Shown piece by piece: positions 53,445 through 62,316 of a DNA stretch of 64,000 bases. Source of the DNA: CALXQW01 sp031553045 (GTDB lineage: Bacteria; Verrucomicrobiota; Verrucomicrobiia; Opitutales; Intestinicryptomonadaceae). The stretch is from NCBI GenBank assembly GCA_031553045.1, contig JAVBLZ010000006.1:186001-250000 (forward strand), written 5' to 3'. How positions within the stretch are numbered: position 1 is the stretch's first letter; each line of letters begins with the position of its first letter. The position numbers and the translations under genes were made by a program. The notes below the pieces were generated by a model. It worked only from the letters and a program-made list of their open reading frames with translations, did no database searches and was not told the DNA's origin.

Positions 53445-55223
53445 ATGTCTGAAGACAATAAACAGAAAAAAGAGGAAAGCTTGGTAGATTTAAGCCAGCT
53501 TGCAGATTTGGAATTTAAGACGGCTTGGTCGCCAAGCTCCGCACCGGCAGAGCGTACATTCAAACGCCATTCTTTCGATGGAGAAAGGCATTTTGAAGGT
53601 CGTAAAGACAGAGATAATTTCAAGAAAAGGCGTGAATTTAAACGCCCTGAAGGCGGTGCCGAAAGGAAACCTCGCACATTTGCAAAAGATGGCGAAAAAA
53701 GAGATTTTTCCGACAAACCACGCTTTGAAAGACGCCCTGACGACAGGCAACGCAGATTTTCAAAAGATAAAAAGCATTTTGCTCCATTCAAATTCTCTCT
53801 TGAAGTTTTATTTTATCCTGAAGATTCAACATTTGCAAAGTTGTCTTCCGTAATGAAGCGCCTCAAGCGCACTTACCAACTCTTTGATATTGCGCAGCTT
53901 ATATTGGAAAAGCCTGAAAGATTTATAGTTGTTCTAAAAAATCTTCCCGATGCGGACGGTAAAGTACAGCCTTTCTACTGTGCGCAGCCGCAAAACCTGC
54001 CATTTTCAGATGAATCTTCGGCGAAACGCATTGCGGTAGAACATTATCTTTCTGAACTTTTCACGAAAGAAATTGTAGAGGTTGAAGCGCCTAAAGGCAA
54101 TTTTCAAGTTGTCAATAAATGCAACTTGGGCGGGGAACTTTTGGGGGCTCCAAATTGGCACAGATACAATGAGTTTTTGAGGGAGTTTCATTCTGAAAAA
54201 TACCCAAATATGAGCTTTGAAAAGTTCCTGACTACGATAGAGTCCTCACGTAATGCAGATGAAATTTCCGCTTGGATGGAAAGTATGAAAAAGCGTGAAG
54301 TATATAAGCTCATCAATCCCGGCGAAGGAGAAGAAAATACTTTTGAAACTAAAGATCAGGCTTCAAATTTTATCTTGCGCAAATATGCAGATACTTTGGT
54401 AAAATCTTACGAGCAGGTACGCATGAGGGGCTCAAATATAACCTTGTTGCCTAACGGTCCAATAAAGCGCAATATAGAAGAAGCTCTTAAAATGCAGCGC
54501 AAATTCCCGATTCTTACGGCAAACAATTTGAGGGGTAGGTTGCGCAGGAGTCATTTTGCAATCTACAAAAAGGGCGCAAAGAGCCACGCTTTCGTATCGT
54601 CGGTCAAACGTAAATTCCTGTTTGAGGGTGAAACTCTGGCGGAATTTCCTCAGAAGATTTTGGATTTCATTACGGCAAATCCTAATATTTCAGCGTATTC
54701 AATGCCCTATGCCTACTTGGGCTTGACTGTGCCGCAAAAAATTTCTGAGCCAAAAACTTTGTCTGAAGAACATAAACATGCGCCAGATGTCCATGTGGAA
54801 GCACCGCAAGATTTGCATGCACAAGAGTTGGATATTGCGGAAAATCCTGAACCTGAGCTTGATGTGGCTGCGCCTGTTTCTGAAAAAATTTCCGCAGATT
54901 CCGTTGAATTGCATGGCGAAATTGTGTCTTACTCTGATGATGAAATCAAAAAGATTAAGGAAATTGCGGCAGAGCTTTTGTGGTTAATTGCGGAAGGTTA
55001 TGTTGTAGAATACGCAGACGCATCATTGCTTGCAAACGCCTATTTGCCAAAGCCAAAATTGGTCAAGAAAGAGGCTTCTGTAACAACGCCTGAAGCAGTT
55101 GTAGAAAGCCCAGAAATCAACTCTGAAACAGAAAATTTGACTGAAGAAAAATCTACGCCAGCAGCAGAATCTGCAACTGAAGAAAAATCCGCACCTGAAA
55201 CTGCGGAAAATGCAGGCGCATAA
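53445..55223 (+). CDS. Large basic protein of unknown function
   Basis: 592 residues; good AAGGA ribosome-binding site. Four parts are visible. Residues 1-110: disordered, very rich in Arg, Lys, Phe, Asp and Glu (ERHFEGRKDRDNFKKRREF). 115-430: globular, with FKFSLEVLFYPEDSTFAKL, VVNKCNLGGELLGAPNWHRY and NNLRGRLRRSHFAIYKKGAK. 430-490: acidic and proline-containing linker. 490-592: a helical segment AAELLWLIAEGYVVEYADAS then a Ser/Glu/Ala/Pro tail. No signal or membrane segment. The basic disordered tail suggests RNA or ribosome association, but that is inference. No family is recognised. Confidence 0.8.
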   Translation: MSEDNKQKKEESLVDLSQLADLEFKTAWSPSSAPAERTFKRHSFDGERHFEGRKDRDNFKKRREFKRPEGGAERKPRTFAKDGEKRDFSDKPRFERRPDDRQRRFSKDKKHFAPFKFSLEVLFYPEDSTFAKLSSVMKRLKRTYQLFDIAQLILEKPERFIVVLKNLPDADGKVQPFYCAQPQNLPFSDESSAKRIAVEHYLSELFTKEIVEVEAPKGNFQVVNKCNLGGELLGAPNWHRYNEFLREFHSEKYPNMSFEKFLTTIESSRNADEISAWMESMKKREVYKLINPGEGEENTFETKDQASNFILRKYADTLVKSYEQVRMRGSNITLLPNGPIKRNIEEALKMQRKFPILTANNLRGRLRRSHFAIYKKGAKSHAFVSSVKRKFLFEGETLAEFPQKILDFITANPNISAYSMPYAYLGLTVPQKISEPKTLSEEHKHAPDVHVEAPQDLHAQELDIAENPEPELDVAAPVSEKISADSVELHGEIVSYSDDEIKKIKEIAAELLWLIAEGYVVEYADASLLANAYLPKPKLVKKEASVTTPEAVVESPEINSETENLTEEKSTPAAESATEEKSAPETAENAGA

Positions 55224-55250
55224 AATTTAATGTCAAATTTATGAATTATT

Positions 55251-55282
55251 TAATGACACCCTTTTGGGTGTCATTTTTTTTA
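55251..55282 (+). terminator. Intrinsic terminator
   Basis: AATGACACCC and GGGTGTCATT pair around TTTT, followed by a run of T residues. It ends the 53445 gene. The rest of the gap to 55455 holds only A/T-rich sequence and no supported gene. Confidence 0.9.
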
Positions 55283-55454
55283 TAAAATTTTTGGAAAGAT
55301 GCCAAACTTGTATCTGCACACAATGAGGTTTTGTGTAGCAAAAAATATATCAAAGATTATATCTTTTAGATTAGTAAAAATTTTATTGCCAAAGAGCGTA
55401 TGCCTTTTACAATTAAAAAAGTTTTGTTTAATTTTATATGAGAATGGGTTGACT

Positions 55455-56753
55455 ATGAATAGGAGAGATTTTGTTAAAACTGGCGCTGCATTTGGGGCTT
55501 ATGCGGCAATTCCAAAATATTCTTTTGCTGCGGTAAAAGGCGATGATACGATAAAGGTTGGCGTAGTGGGCGTTGGCACAAGGGGCAAAGGCGCTGTGAA
55601 AGATGCATTGCTTGCAGATAAAAATCTTAAAGTTGTGGCTCTGGCGGACATATTTCAAGACCAGATGGACGCCGCTACAAAAATGTTTTCAAGCAAATAT
55701 TTGGACGAGGTGAAAGATAGATACGATGTGCCTCAAGAACGGCAATTTGTAGGGCAGGATGCTTTGGACAAACTTTTGGCGATTTCTGAAATAGATGTTG
55801 TAGTGCTTTGTACGCCGCCTGTTTTCAGACCGTATGAGATGAAAAAGTGTCTGGAGGCCGGCAAACACATAGTCGCCGAAAAACCAGTCTGCGTTGATGC
55901 GACTCAGGCAAGATACATTGAAAATGAAATCATCCCACTTGCCAAGGCAAAGCAATTATCTATCGCAAGCGGCACTCAGGGCAGGGTAATTCCAGGTTTT
56001 ATTGAAGGCATTGATAGGCTAAAAAACGGTCAAATCGGCGAAATTGTGGGCGCTCATTGTTTTTATTATTCAGGCAATTATTATGAAGGTTGGTCTATGC
56101 CAAAGACAATCAAGCCCGACGATATGGAGTTCCAGTTGCGTCGATGGTTGGCGTTTATTTGGGCATCAGGAGATCAATATGTAGAGCAACACATACATAC
56201 CATTGATATATGTATGTGGGCTTTGGGCGACGGTTCTCCGCTTGAAGTCATAGGTTCTGCAGGTCGTGACGCCTCATTAATTTGGCCTTATCAGGGCGAC
56301 AGATGTTCACACTTTGCGGTAGATTATGACTTCGGTAATGGATTGCATATGGGCAGTTTTTGCCGACAAGAAAAAAACACAACATCATTGCCATACACCG
56401 CCAGAATTTTTGGAACTAAAGGCGTGTTAGAATTGCCTCTGGTGGGTTCTGCAAAAATTACGGGCGAAAAACCGTGGGAGTCTGAAAAAATCAACAATCA
56501 ATTTGGGCAGATTGAAAAACAAGCCGTACTTTATAGGGCTTTACGCAAGGGTGAATATTTTGACAATGTCTCGGTCTTGCTGAACTCAAATTGGGTAGCC
56601 TTGGCTGGCAGAGAAGCGGCGTATTCAGGCAAAAAATTTAAGTACGATTGGATAAAACATTCAAAACAAGACTTTTTGCCCCAAGGCAAATTCGCCTTTG
56701 GAAAGCGTGAAATTACGCCAGTTCCAAGCCCATCCACATACAAATTAATTTAA
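55455..56753 (+). CDS. Tat-exported Gfo/Idh/MocA family oxidoreductase
   Basis: 432 residues from the ATG at 55455 (MNRRDFVKTGAAFGAYAAIP, a twin-arginine signal); the frame stays open upstream, but the extension is not homologous. NAD(P) fold VGVVGVGTRGKGAVKDALL, then EKPVCVDATQARYIENE and WASGDQYVEQHIHTIDICMW. It is a close paralogue of the product of 36708-38021. It begins a group with the TIM-barrel gene 24 nt downstream, so sugar conversion in the periplasm is likely; substrate unknown. Confidence 0.92.
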   Translation: MNRRDFVKTGAAFGAYAAIPKYSFAAVKGDDTIKVGVVGVGTRGKGAVKDALLADKNLKVVALADIFQDQMDAATKMFSSKYLDEVKDRYDVPQERQFVGQDALDKLLAISEIDVVVLCTPPVFRPYEMKKCLEAGKHIVAEKPVCVDATQARYIENEIIPLAKAKQLSIASGTQGRVIPGFIEGIDRLKNGQIGEIVGAHCFYYSGNYYEGWSMPKTIKPDDMEFQLRRWLAFIWASGDQYVEQHIHTIDICMWALGDGSPLEVIGSAGRDASLIWPYQGDRCSHFAVDYDFGNGLHMGSFCRQEKNTTSLPYTARIFGTKGVLELPLVGSAKITGEKPWESEKINNQFGQIEKQAVLYRALRKGEYFDNVSVLLNSNWVALAGREAAYSGKKFKYDWIKHSKQDFLPQGKFAFGKREITPVPSPSTYKLI

Positions 56754-56777
56754 CTTAATAATAATTAAAGGTAAAAT

Positions 56778-57662
56778 ATGAAAAAAATAGACAGACGTTC
56801 ATTCTTAAAACTAGGGGCTTTGGCTGGCGCTTATGCGGCGTTGCCAAAAACTTCATTTGGCTTGGAGTATAAAAAAGGAGACATCAAGATAGGCTACATG
56901 GCGCCAACAAATTTTGGCGTTGCAGATTTTGAAATCGTAAAAGCAATAGGCTTTGAAGGCGTAGAATTGCAGACTACTTATGACGCAGAAACAGGTGTGT
57001 TTAAACTATTTTCTTCGCCGGAACTCTTGAAAGAATACAAGGCTGCTTCCGTGGCTGCGGGTATGCCGGTTTGTTCGGTATGCGCAGGCCAGTTTAACGC
57101 ACATCCTTTTGTATATACGGACAAGGCGGTTGACGGTGTCAAACAGTGCATAGATGCCTGCAATTATTTTGGCGCAAAAGAAATGCTCTTGCCATTCTTT
57201 GGCAAAGGGGCTCTCAATGATGAACAGGGCAAACCCATGAATGACAAGCATCTTGATCCGCTTGTGGCAAAGTTAAAAGAACTAGCCCCTTATGCTCAGG
57301 AAAAAAATGTCAAAGTTTGTTTGGAAAACACGCTTAGCGCAAAAGACAATATGCGCATTATAGACGCCGTAGGCAGCAAGTTTATCGGTATCTATTATGA
57401 TATAGCAAATTCTCACAAAAACGGCTATGATGTCCCACGTGAAATACGTTGGCTTGGCGCAAGGCTTAACAGAATACATTTTAAGGATAATGAAGGCAGG
57501 TTTAATACCAAGAATCCTGACGTTGACGCTTGTGTTGCCGCTCTTAAAGACATCAACTACAAAGGTTGGATAGTGCTTGAGCGCAACTTTGAAAAAGAAA
57601 GCCCTGAAGCCTATTGGAAGCATAATATGGAGTACACCAGAAAAGCTTTTGGCGTGCTGTAA
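56778..57662 (+). CDS. Tat-exported sugar phosphate isomerase/epimerase-like TIM-barrel protein
   Basis: 294 residues; twin-arginine signal IDRRSFLKLGALAGAYAALP. The xylose isomerase-like TIM barrel has KIGYMAPTNFGVADFEIVKA, CLENTLSAKDN, IYYDIANSHKNGYD and IHFKDNEGRF, with metal-binding Glu, Asp and His residues, ending WIVLERNF. Members act on keto- or aldo-sugars. Export by Tat alongside a Gfo/Idh/MocA oxidoreductase suggests a two-step periplasmic sugar transformation, possibly via 3-keto sugars; that is inference. An AAAGG ribosome-binding site precedes the ATG. Confidence 0.88.
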   Translation: MKKIDRRSFLKLGALAGAYAALPKTSFGLEYKKGDIKIGYMAPTNFGVADFEIVKAIGFEGVELQTTYDAETGVFKLFSSPELLKEYKAASVAAGMPVCSVCAGQFNAHPFVYTDKAVDGVKQCIDACNYFGAKEMLLPFFGKGALNDEQGKPMNDKHLDPLVAKLKELAPYAQEKNVKVCLENTLSAKDNMRIIDAVGSKFIGIYYDIANSHKNGYDVPREIRWLGARLNRIHFKDNEGRFNTKNPDVDACVAALKDINYKGWIVLERNFEKESPEAYWKHNMEYTRKAFGVL

Positions 57663-57673
57663 TTTAATTTTTT

Positions 57674-57711
57674 TAGAGAGAACTTATGATAATAGGTTCT
57701 CTCTTTTTTTT
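57674..57711 (+). terminator. Intrinsic terminator
   Basis: AGAGAGAAC pairs with GGTTCTCTCT around TTATGATAATA, followed by T residues. It separates the TIM-barrel gene from the cytoplasmic oxidoreductase gene. Confidence 0.85.
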
Positions 57712-57734
57712 AATACTTATTAAGGAAGGTTTTT

Positions 57735-58808
57735 ATGAAAAAATTAAAAGTAATGATTATAGGCACAGGCAATATGGGTACTTCTCATGCCAAGGCTTAT
57801 CATAATTTGGATGGCTATGAGCTTTGCGCAATAGTTGATAAATTTGCAGAAAGTCGTGAAAAATTGAATAACGCATTGGGCGGGAATTATCCCTTGTATT
57901 CAGATTTTTATGAGGCTCTTAAATCTACACAGCCCGATGTTGTGTCTATATGCACTTATCCCGACACGCATGAAGAATACGCCCTTGCGGCACTTGAAGC
58001 TGGTTGTCATGTCTTCTGTGAAAAACCTTTGGCGACAACCGTTGAGGGTGCTGCAAGAGTTGTAGATAAAGCAAATAAGCTGGGCAAAAAAGTTGTTGTA
58101 GGTTATATTTTGCGCCAACATCCAAGCTGGATAAAATTTATCGAGCTGGCAAAAACCCTCGGGAAACCTCTTGTTATGAGGATGAATTTGAATCAGCAGT
58201 CTCATGGTTTTATGTGGAATGTGCATAAAAATTTGATGAAGGGCGCATCGCCCATTGTAGATTGCGGCGTGCATTATGTCGATGTCATGTGCCAGATGAC
58301 AGGCTCTAAACCTGTTAGCGTATCGGCTATTGGCGCAAGGCTTACGGATGAAATTGCCGAGGGGCAAATAAATTATGGACAGTTGCAGGTTAAATTTGCC
58401 GACGGCTCTGTTGGCTGGTATGAAGCGGGTTGGGGTCCTATGGCGTCTCAAAAGGCTTTCTTTATAAAAGATGTTTGGGGTCCAAAAGGTTCGGTTACAA
58501 TAGATGCTCAAAATGCGTCAAAAGAAGGCAAGAGCGATGATGTTGACTCGCACACAAAAACCCAGCAGCTTCGCATACACTACGCTCAGCAAGATTCAAA
58601 TAATGAATTTGTAAAAGCCGATGAATGGGTGGCTACGGAAGATGAGCCAGACCACAACGGTCTTTGTCAGCGTGAACAGGAATTTTTGTTGGATGCAATT
58701 TTAAACAACAAAGATATTTCCGAACACATGAACGCCGCCATAGAAAGTTTGCGCGTGGTGCTTGCCGCAGACGAATCTGCAAAAACAGGCAAGATGATAA
58801 ATTTTTAA
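57735..58808 (+). CDS. Cytoplasmic Gfo/Idh/MocA family oxidoreductase
   Basis: 357 residues, no signal peptide. NAD(P) fold KVMIIGTGNMGTSHAKAY, then FCEKPLATTVEGAARVV (EKP motif) and VDCGVHYVDVMCQMTGS (substrate His). It is distant from the Tat-exported paralogues nearby, so it probably handles an intracellular sugar or its imported product. It has an AAGGAAGG ribosome-binding site and its own transcription unit, bracketed by terminators. Confidence 0.92.
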   Translation: MKKLKVMIIGTGNMGTSHAKAYHNLDGYELCAIVDKFAESREKLNNALGGNYPLYSDFYEALKSTQPDVVSICTYPDTHEEYALAALEAGCHVFCEKPLATTVEGAARVVDKANKLGKKVVVGYILRQHPSWIKFIELAKTLGKPLVMRMNLNQQSHGFMWNVHKNLMKGASPIVDCGVHYVDVMCQMTGSKPVSVSAIGARLTDEIAEGQINYGQLQVKFADGSVGWYEAGWGPMASQKAFFIKDVWGPKGSVTIDAQNASKEGKSDDVDSHTKTQQLRIHYAQQDSNNEFVKADEWVATEDEPDHNGLCQREQEFLLDAILNNKDISEHMNAAIESLRVVLAADESAKTGKMINF

Positions 58809-58870
58809 TCACAAAATAATTTAGTTTTTAATTAAAATTTGAATTTTAAAAAAATATTTTTCTTAAAACT

Positions 58871-58898
58871 AAGCCCGAGTAATCGGGCTTTTTTCTTT
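58871..58898 (+). terminator. Intrinsic terminator
   Basis: AAGCCCGA and TCGGGCTT pair around GTAA, followed by a T run. Confidence 0.9.
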
Positions 58899-58903
58899 TG
58901 TAA

Positions 58904-58932
58904 CTTAAAGCGTTTTTTGTTGATTATATAAT
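58904..58932 (+). promoter_or_regulatory. Candidate promoter of the gsp operon
   Basis: A perfect -10 TATAAT (58927-58932) lies 17 nt after CTTAAA (58904-58909), directly after the terminator. Transcription would start near 58939, 26 nt before the gspG ATG. Confidence 0.45.
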
Positions 58933-58964
58933 ATGTCTCAGTAAGCTTATCTAAGAGAAAATTT

Positions 58965-59414
58965 ATGAAACTTGTTAAAAATTCTAAACGTACAAAAAGG
59001 GCTTTTACTCTTTTTGAAATTTTGATTGTAATTGCCCTAATGGCGCTCTTGGTAGCCTTTGTTGTAAGCAATATGGGTGCTATATTTAAGGGCGGGCAGG
59101 TAAGCCTTGCGGAATCTACGGTAAAGGCATCTTTTGATGCTCCTTTGATGGCATACAAAATTGCCGTCGGGAAATTCCCCACCACAGAACAAGGCTTGAA
59201 AGCCTTGGTAATTGCCCCAGAAGGTGCGGGGACAAAATGGAAAGGTCCATATATTAAAGAGCTGCCCACAGACCCTTGGGGCAATCAGTATCAATATATG
59301 TGCCCTGGAAAATTCAACAAAGACTCTTACGATATTTGGTCTTTCGGGCCCGACGGCATAGTCAGCGACGATGATATTGGTAATTGGAATATGAACGCAG
59401 CAAGTGCAAAATAA
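58965..59414 (+). CDS. gspG: Type II secretion major pseudopilin GspG
   Basis: 149 residues. The prepilin signal is short and basic (KNSKRTKRA), with cleavage before FTLFEILIVIALMALLVAFV and Glu at +5. The residue at -1 is Ala, not the usual Gly. The C-terminal signature LPTDPWGNQYQYMCPG with DDDIGNWNM fixes it as GspG, the main subunit of the periplasmic pseudopilus. First gene of the gsp operon; it overlaps gspH by 11 nt. Confidence 0.93.
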   Translation: MKLVKNSKRTKRAFTLFEILIVIALMALLVAFVVSNMGAIFKGGQVSLAESTVKASFDAPLMAYKIAVGKFPTTEQGLKALVIAPEGAGTKWKGPYIKELPTDPWGNQYQYMCPGKFNKDSYDIWSFGPDGIVSDDDIGNWNMNAASAK

Positions 59415-59925
59415 CTTAAAGTGCAAAAGGGCGTTCACCCTCTTTGAGATATTGGCGGTTTTGGCGCTGGTTGCGCTTTTATCCGTCTTAACCTTGGTGG
59501 ATTTTTCCTTTTTAGACAAGGTGGAATCTAGACCTGCAAACAAGCAATTAACCTCTTTAATTAAGCGTGCACAGGCAGAGGCTATCAGCACTTCCACTGA
59601 AGTCGCAATTTTTTACGACAAGGCTTTGGATACGCTTTTTTTGAAAGATTATAAAACTTCAAAAGATATTTTTAAACTTCCACTTTCAAAGGACGATATA
59701 CAAAGAACGGCGGTAAACAGAAATATAACCTTTAAGCCAGTCTATCCTGAGTCTATCAACACTTATGTTTCCGACATAAATAGGGTGGAGTTTCTGCGTT
59801 CTTTACGGTTTTATCCGGATGGGACTTCGGTGAGGGCATTGATATTGATTGAAGAATTCGGCAAGACAGAAACTTATTATCTAGACAGTTTTGCTTCTGT
59901 ACCCGTTGAACAAAATGCAAAGTGA
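59404..59925 (+). CDS. gspH: Minor pseudopilin, GspH-like
   Basis: 173 residues from a GTG at 59404 overlapping the gspG end. Prepilin leader KCKRA, then FTLFEILAVLALVALLSVLT (Ala at -1, Glu at +5). The periplasmic part has ANKQLTSLIKRAQAEAISTS, a typical GspH helix continuation, and later beta strands RVEFLRSLRFYPDGTSVRA. Position between gspG and the GspI-like gene supports the call; exact letter assigned by order. Confidence 0.8.
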   Translation: MQNNLKCKRAFTLFEILAVLALVALLSVLTLVDFSFLDKVESRPANKQLTSLIKRAQAEAISTSTEVAIFYDKALDTLFLKDYKTSKDIFKLPLSKDDIQRTAVNRNITFKPVYPESINTYVSDINRVEFLRSLRFYPDGTSVRALILIEEFGKTETYYLDSFASVPVEQNAK

Positions 59926-59926
59926 T

Positions 59927-60373
59927 ATGAAAAAAAACCAGAGAGGATTTACGCTTATTGAGTGTCTGGTTGCTTTAATGCTTTTTGCGGCGGCTTCTGT
60001 AACTTTTTGCACTGCCGCATACAACTGTATATCCGTTTTGGACAAAATGAATAAAGAGCCTGATATGGAAGTTTTAAAAGGCTATGTAAAGCTCAATATC
60101 ACCCTCACGGCAGAGCGCACCGTGCTTGAAGATGGTCTTGATTTTGACGGATTCAATAATGACACAATTACCGTAAAGGCGGAAATAGAGCCCACAAAAA
60201 TTGTCAATTTATTCCACATAAAATTTGAGGTAGATTATAATGAAGTAAATTATTCCGATGAGATGTTTTTAGTGCGCCCCACATGGTATGAAGATTCCGC
60301 AGACAGAGACGAACTTTTGGAAGACAGAAAGCAGTTTCTGGAAGAAAAACGCATGCAGGAGGCAAAGATGTAA
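59927..60373 (+). CDS. gspI: Minor pseudopilin, GspI-like
   Basis: 148 residues from the ATG at 59927, 1 nt after the gspH stop; the open frame extends to 59891. Leader KKNQRG, then FTLIECLVALMLFAAASVTF with the classic Gly at -1 and Glu at +5. The rest is beta-rich with a charged Glu/Lys/Arg C-terminus. GspI, J and K form the pseudopilus tip. The assignment is by size and order and is less certain than gspG. Confidence 0.72.
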   Translation: MKKNQRGFTLIECLVALMLFAAASVTFCTAAYNCISVLDKMNKEPDMEVLKGYVKLNITLTAERTVLEDGLDFDGFNNDTITVKAEIEPTKIVNLFHIKFEVDYNEVNYSDEMFLVRPTWYEDSADRDELLEDRKQFLEEKRMQEAKM

Positions 60374-60374
60374 T

Positions 60375-61229
60375 ATGAGTTATTCTCAAACATCTAATTT
60401 CGGAAAAAATACTAAAGTTTGCGCCTCAAACCTTCGGGCATTCACGCTTGTAGAGGTCTTGCTTGCGATGAGCATTGCGGGCATTGTCATGACATCCATT
60501 GTGGCAATACTTTTCAATATGGTAAAACTTATGGACGCTTTTGAGACTGAAAACACTTTTCAATCTCACGTCGATAAAGTTGAAACTTTTCTAAACGGAA
60601 TAATTTTAACCTCATCATTTCCGTCTGACGCCGATGAAGGGCTGATTGGCAAAGTCTTTGCGGTTACCGATTTGGTGCGCCTAAGCCACTTGCCCGATGA
60701 AACCGATGTTGATGATTTACGCATTTGTTTTGGCGTAGAAAATGATCATCCATTCTTTCTGTCCAGAAACGGAATGTCGGCGGAAAAATTTTGCTGGCTG
60801 AATTTCAAAGAGGGTGAAGGACTCTCAATAATTTGGTGTTTCGCAAAGGAAGATGAAAATATTTTCGCCTTAGAGCGTCCGTTGTTTCAAAGCGTCGTAT
60901 CGCCTTATATAACCTCAGTAACGTACTTTTATAAATATGAAGAAGGCGGCTTTAAAGAAGAAGATAGAATCGCCACTGGCAGCGATGCTTCGGCGCAATT
61001 ACCCGTGTACATTAAGTTGCGTTTTGAAAATGGTGATGAAATTCTGGAAAGGGTTGTATTGTTAAATACGTCTATAGACAGCGCAATTTACAATCCTGAA
61101 AGTTCCTCATCAAGCACAAAGAACTCTAGCAGTTCGGGCGGGGCAAGCAGAGATGGCGGCGGAAATTCAGGAGATGCTTCAGGCGGCAGAGGCGGCGGCG
61201 GCAGGGCGGGAGGCGCAAAATCAAAATGA
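60375..61229 (+). CDS. gspJ: Minor pseudopilin, GspJ-like, with Ser/Gly-rich tail
   Basis: 284 residues from the ATG at 60375; the open frame extends to 60288 inside gspI. Prepilin region NLRA, then FTLVEVLLAMSIAGIVMTSI (Ala at -1, Glu at +5). Beta-rich periplasmic domain with WLNFKEGEGLSIIWCF and PVYIKLRFENGDEILERV. The last 40 residues are almost only Ser, Gly, Ala and Arg, an unusual tail for GspJ. It overlaps gspK by 4 nt. Letter by position and length. Confidence 0.75.
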   Translation: MSYSQTSNFGKNTKVCASNLRAFTLVEVLLAMSIAGIVMTSIVAILFNMVKLMDAFETENTFQSHVDKVETFLNGIILTSSFPSDADEGLIGKVFAVTDLVRLSHLPDETDVDDLRICFGVENDHPFFLSRNGMSAEKFCWLNFKEGEGLSIIWCFAKEDENIFALERPLFQSVVSPYITSVTYFYKYEEGGFKEEDRIATGSDASAQLPVYIKLRFENGDEILERVVLLNTSIDSAIYNPESSSSSTKNSSSSGGASRDGGGNSGDASGGRGGGGRAGGAKSK

Positions 61230-62260
61230 AAAAAAACGCCTCGGTATTGTTATTTGTCTTGGGTATGATTGTCATACTTGGTTTTGTGATGACGCAAATA
61301 TTTCAGTATGCGCAAATAGAACTTAAATCTAGGGCAACGGTATCTGCAGATTATGTCTTGCGTTCCGACGCTTATGACGCCCTGTATGCCGTGATTGCAG
61401 AGCTTGAAGAATATAGAGAAATTGACGGCGGTCTATATTCAAAACTTCAAGGTTGGGGTGAGTGTTTTTCATCAGGCAGAGTTGTTTTGCCAAGCGAAAC
61501 TACGGTCAGCGTAAATGTAGAAGACGTAACAGGGAAACTCTCTTTGCCCAATATGCGCAATGATGATTTAATTAAGCTTTTTGAATACATCGACATACCT
61601 TCTCAAGACGCAATAAAACTTGCCGAATGTTTTAAAGACTGGACTGACACCGGCGACGAACCATCCTTAAACGGGGCTGAAAAAGACGATTACGCAATAG
61701 GTGCGCCGACACCTCCAAACAGGTTCATAAAGAGTTTCAACGAATTGTTGTTTATCAAAAATTTCCCCGAATATTTTGCAGATGAAAATGGAAACCCCAA
61801 CGACTTGTATCGACGCTTTACCGGGCTTGTAAGTTTGGATACTTTTAGAGATATAAACATTAATTCGGTCAATGAAGACGTGCTTGGTTTCATTCTTTAT
61901 AAGGATGACAAAGAGTTTGATCAAAAAGCGTTTAATGCAATAAGGGGTATAGGCGTGCCTCTAACAGACAATATTACTTGGGTTAAAAATCTTACAGAGC
62001 TAAATAATAGAGGGGTGTTTTTGCCCGTCCAAAACATGGTTTGCGAAAGTTCTAGAGTTAAAATAGAAATACTAATTATTAGAGGAATGGCGGAATATAA
62101 GCTTACGGCGATATATGGCTCTGCAAGCAAGGCAAACGCCGCTTCTTCACGGCAAAGCACCCGTTCTCAGAGAGGGGCTGACGAAGGTACGGATGTTGGT
62201 GCGTCAACTATTTTCGGTAGAGTTGTGCAAATCTACGAAAAAACAAATGCAAATAAATGA
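61226..62260 (+). CDS. gspK: General secretion pathway protein GspK
   Basis: 344 residues. N-terminal transmembrane segment ASVLLFVLGMIVILGFVM; like GspK in general it lacks Glu at +5. The large domain carries the hallmark CFKDWTDTGDEPSLNGAEKD and a helix-hairpin-helix region (DININSVNEDVLGFI). GspK caps the pseudopilus tip and binds calcium. Gene start overlaps gspJ by 4 nt. The tail is polar and low in complexity. Confidence 0.88.
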   Translation: MKKNASVLLFVLGMIVILGFVMTQIFQYAQIELKSRATVSADYVLRSDAYDALYAVIAELEEYREIDGGLYSKLQGWGECFSSGRVVLPSETTVSVNVEDVTGKLSLPNMRNDDLIKLFEYIDIPSQDAIKLAECFKDWTDTGDEPSLNGAEKDDYAIGAPTPPNRFIKSFNELLFIKNFPEYFADENGNPNDLYRRFTGLVSLDTFRDININSVNEDVLGFILYKDDKEFDQKAFNAIRGIGVPLTDNITWVKNLTELNNRGVFLPVQNMVCESSRVKIEILIIRGMAEYKLTAIYGSASKANAASSRQSTRSQRGADEGTDVGASTIFGRVVQIYEKTNANK

Positions 62261-62316
62261 AAAATTTTATGGCAATCTTGAACTTTTACGATTAACTTTT
62301 GTTGAATATATTATAC

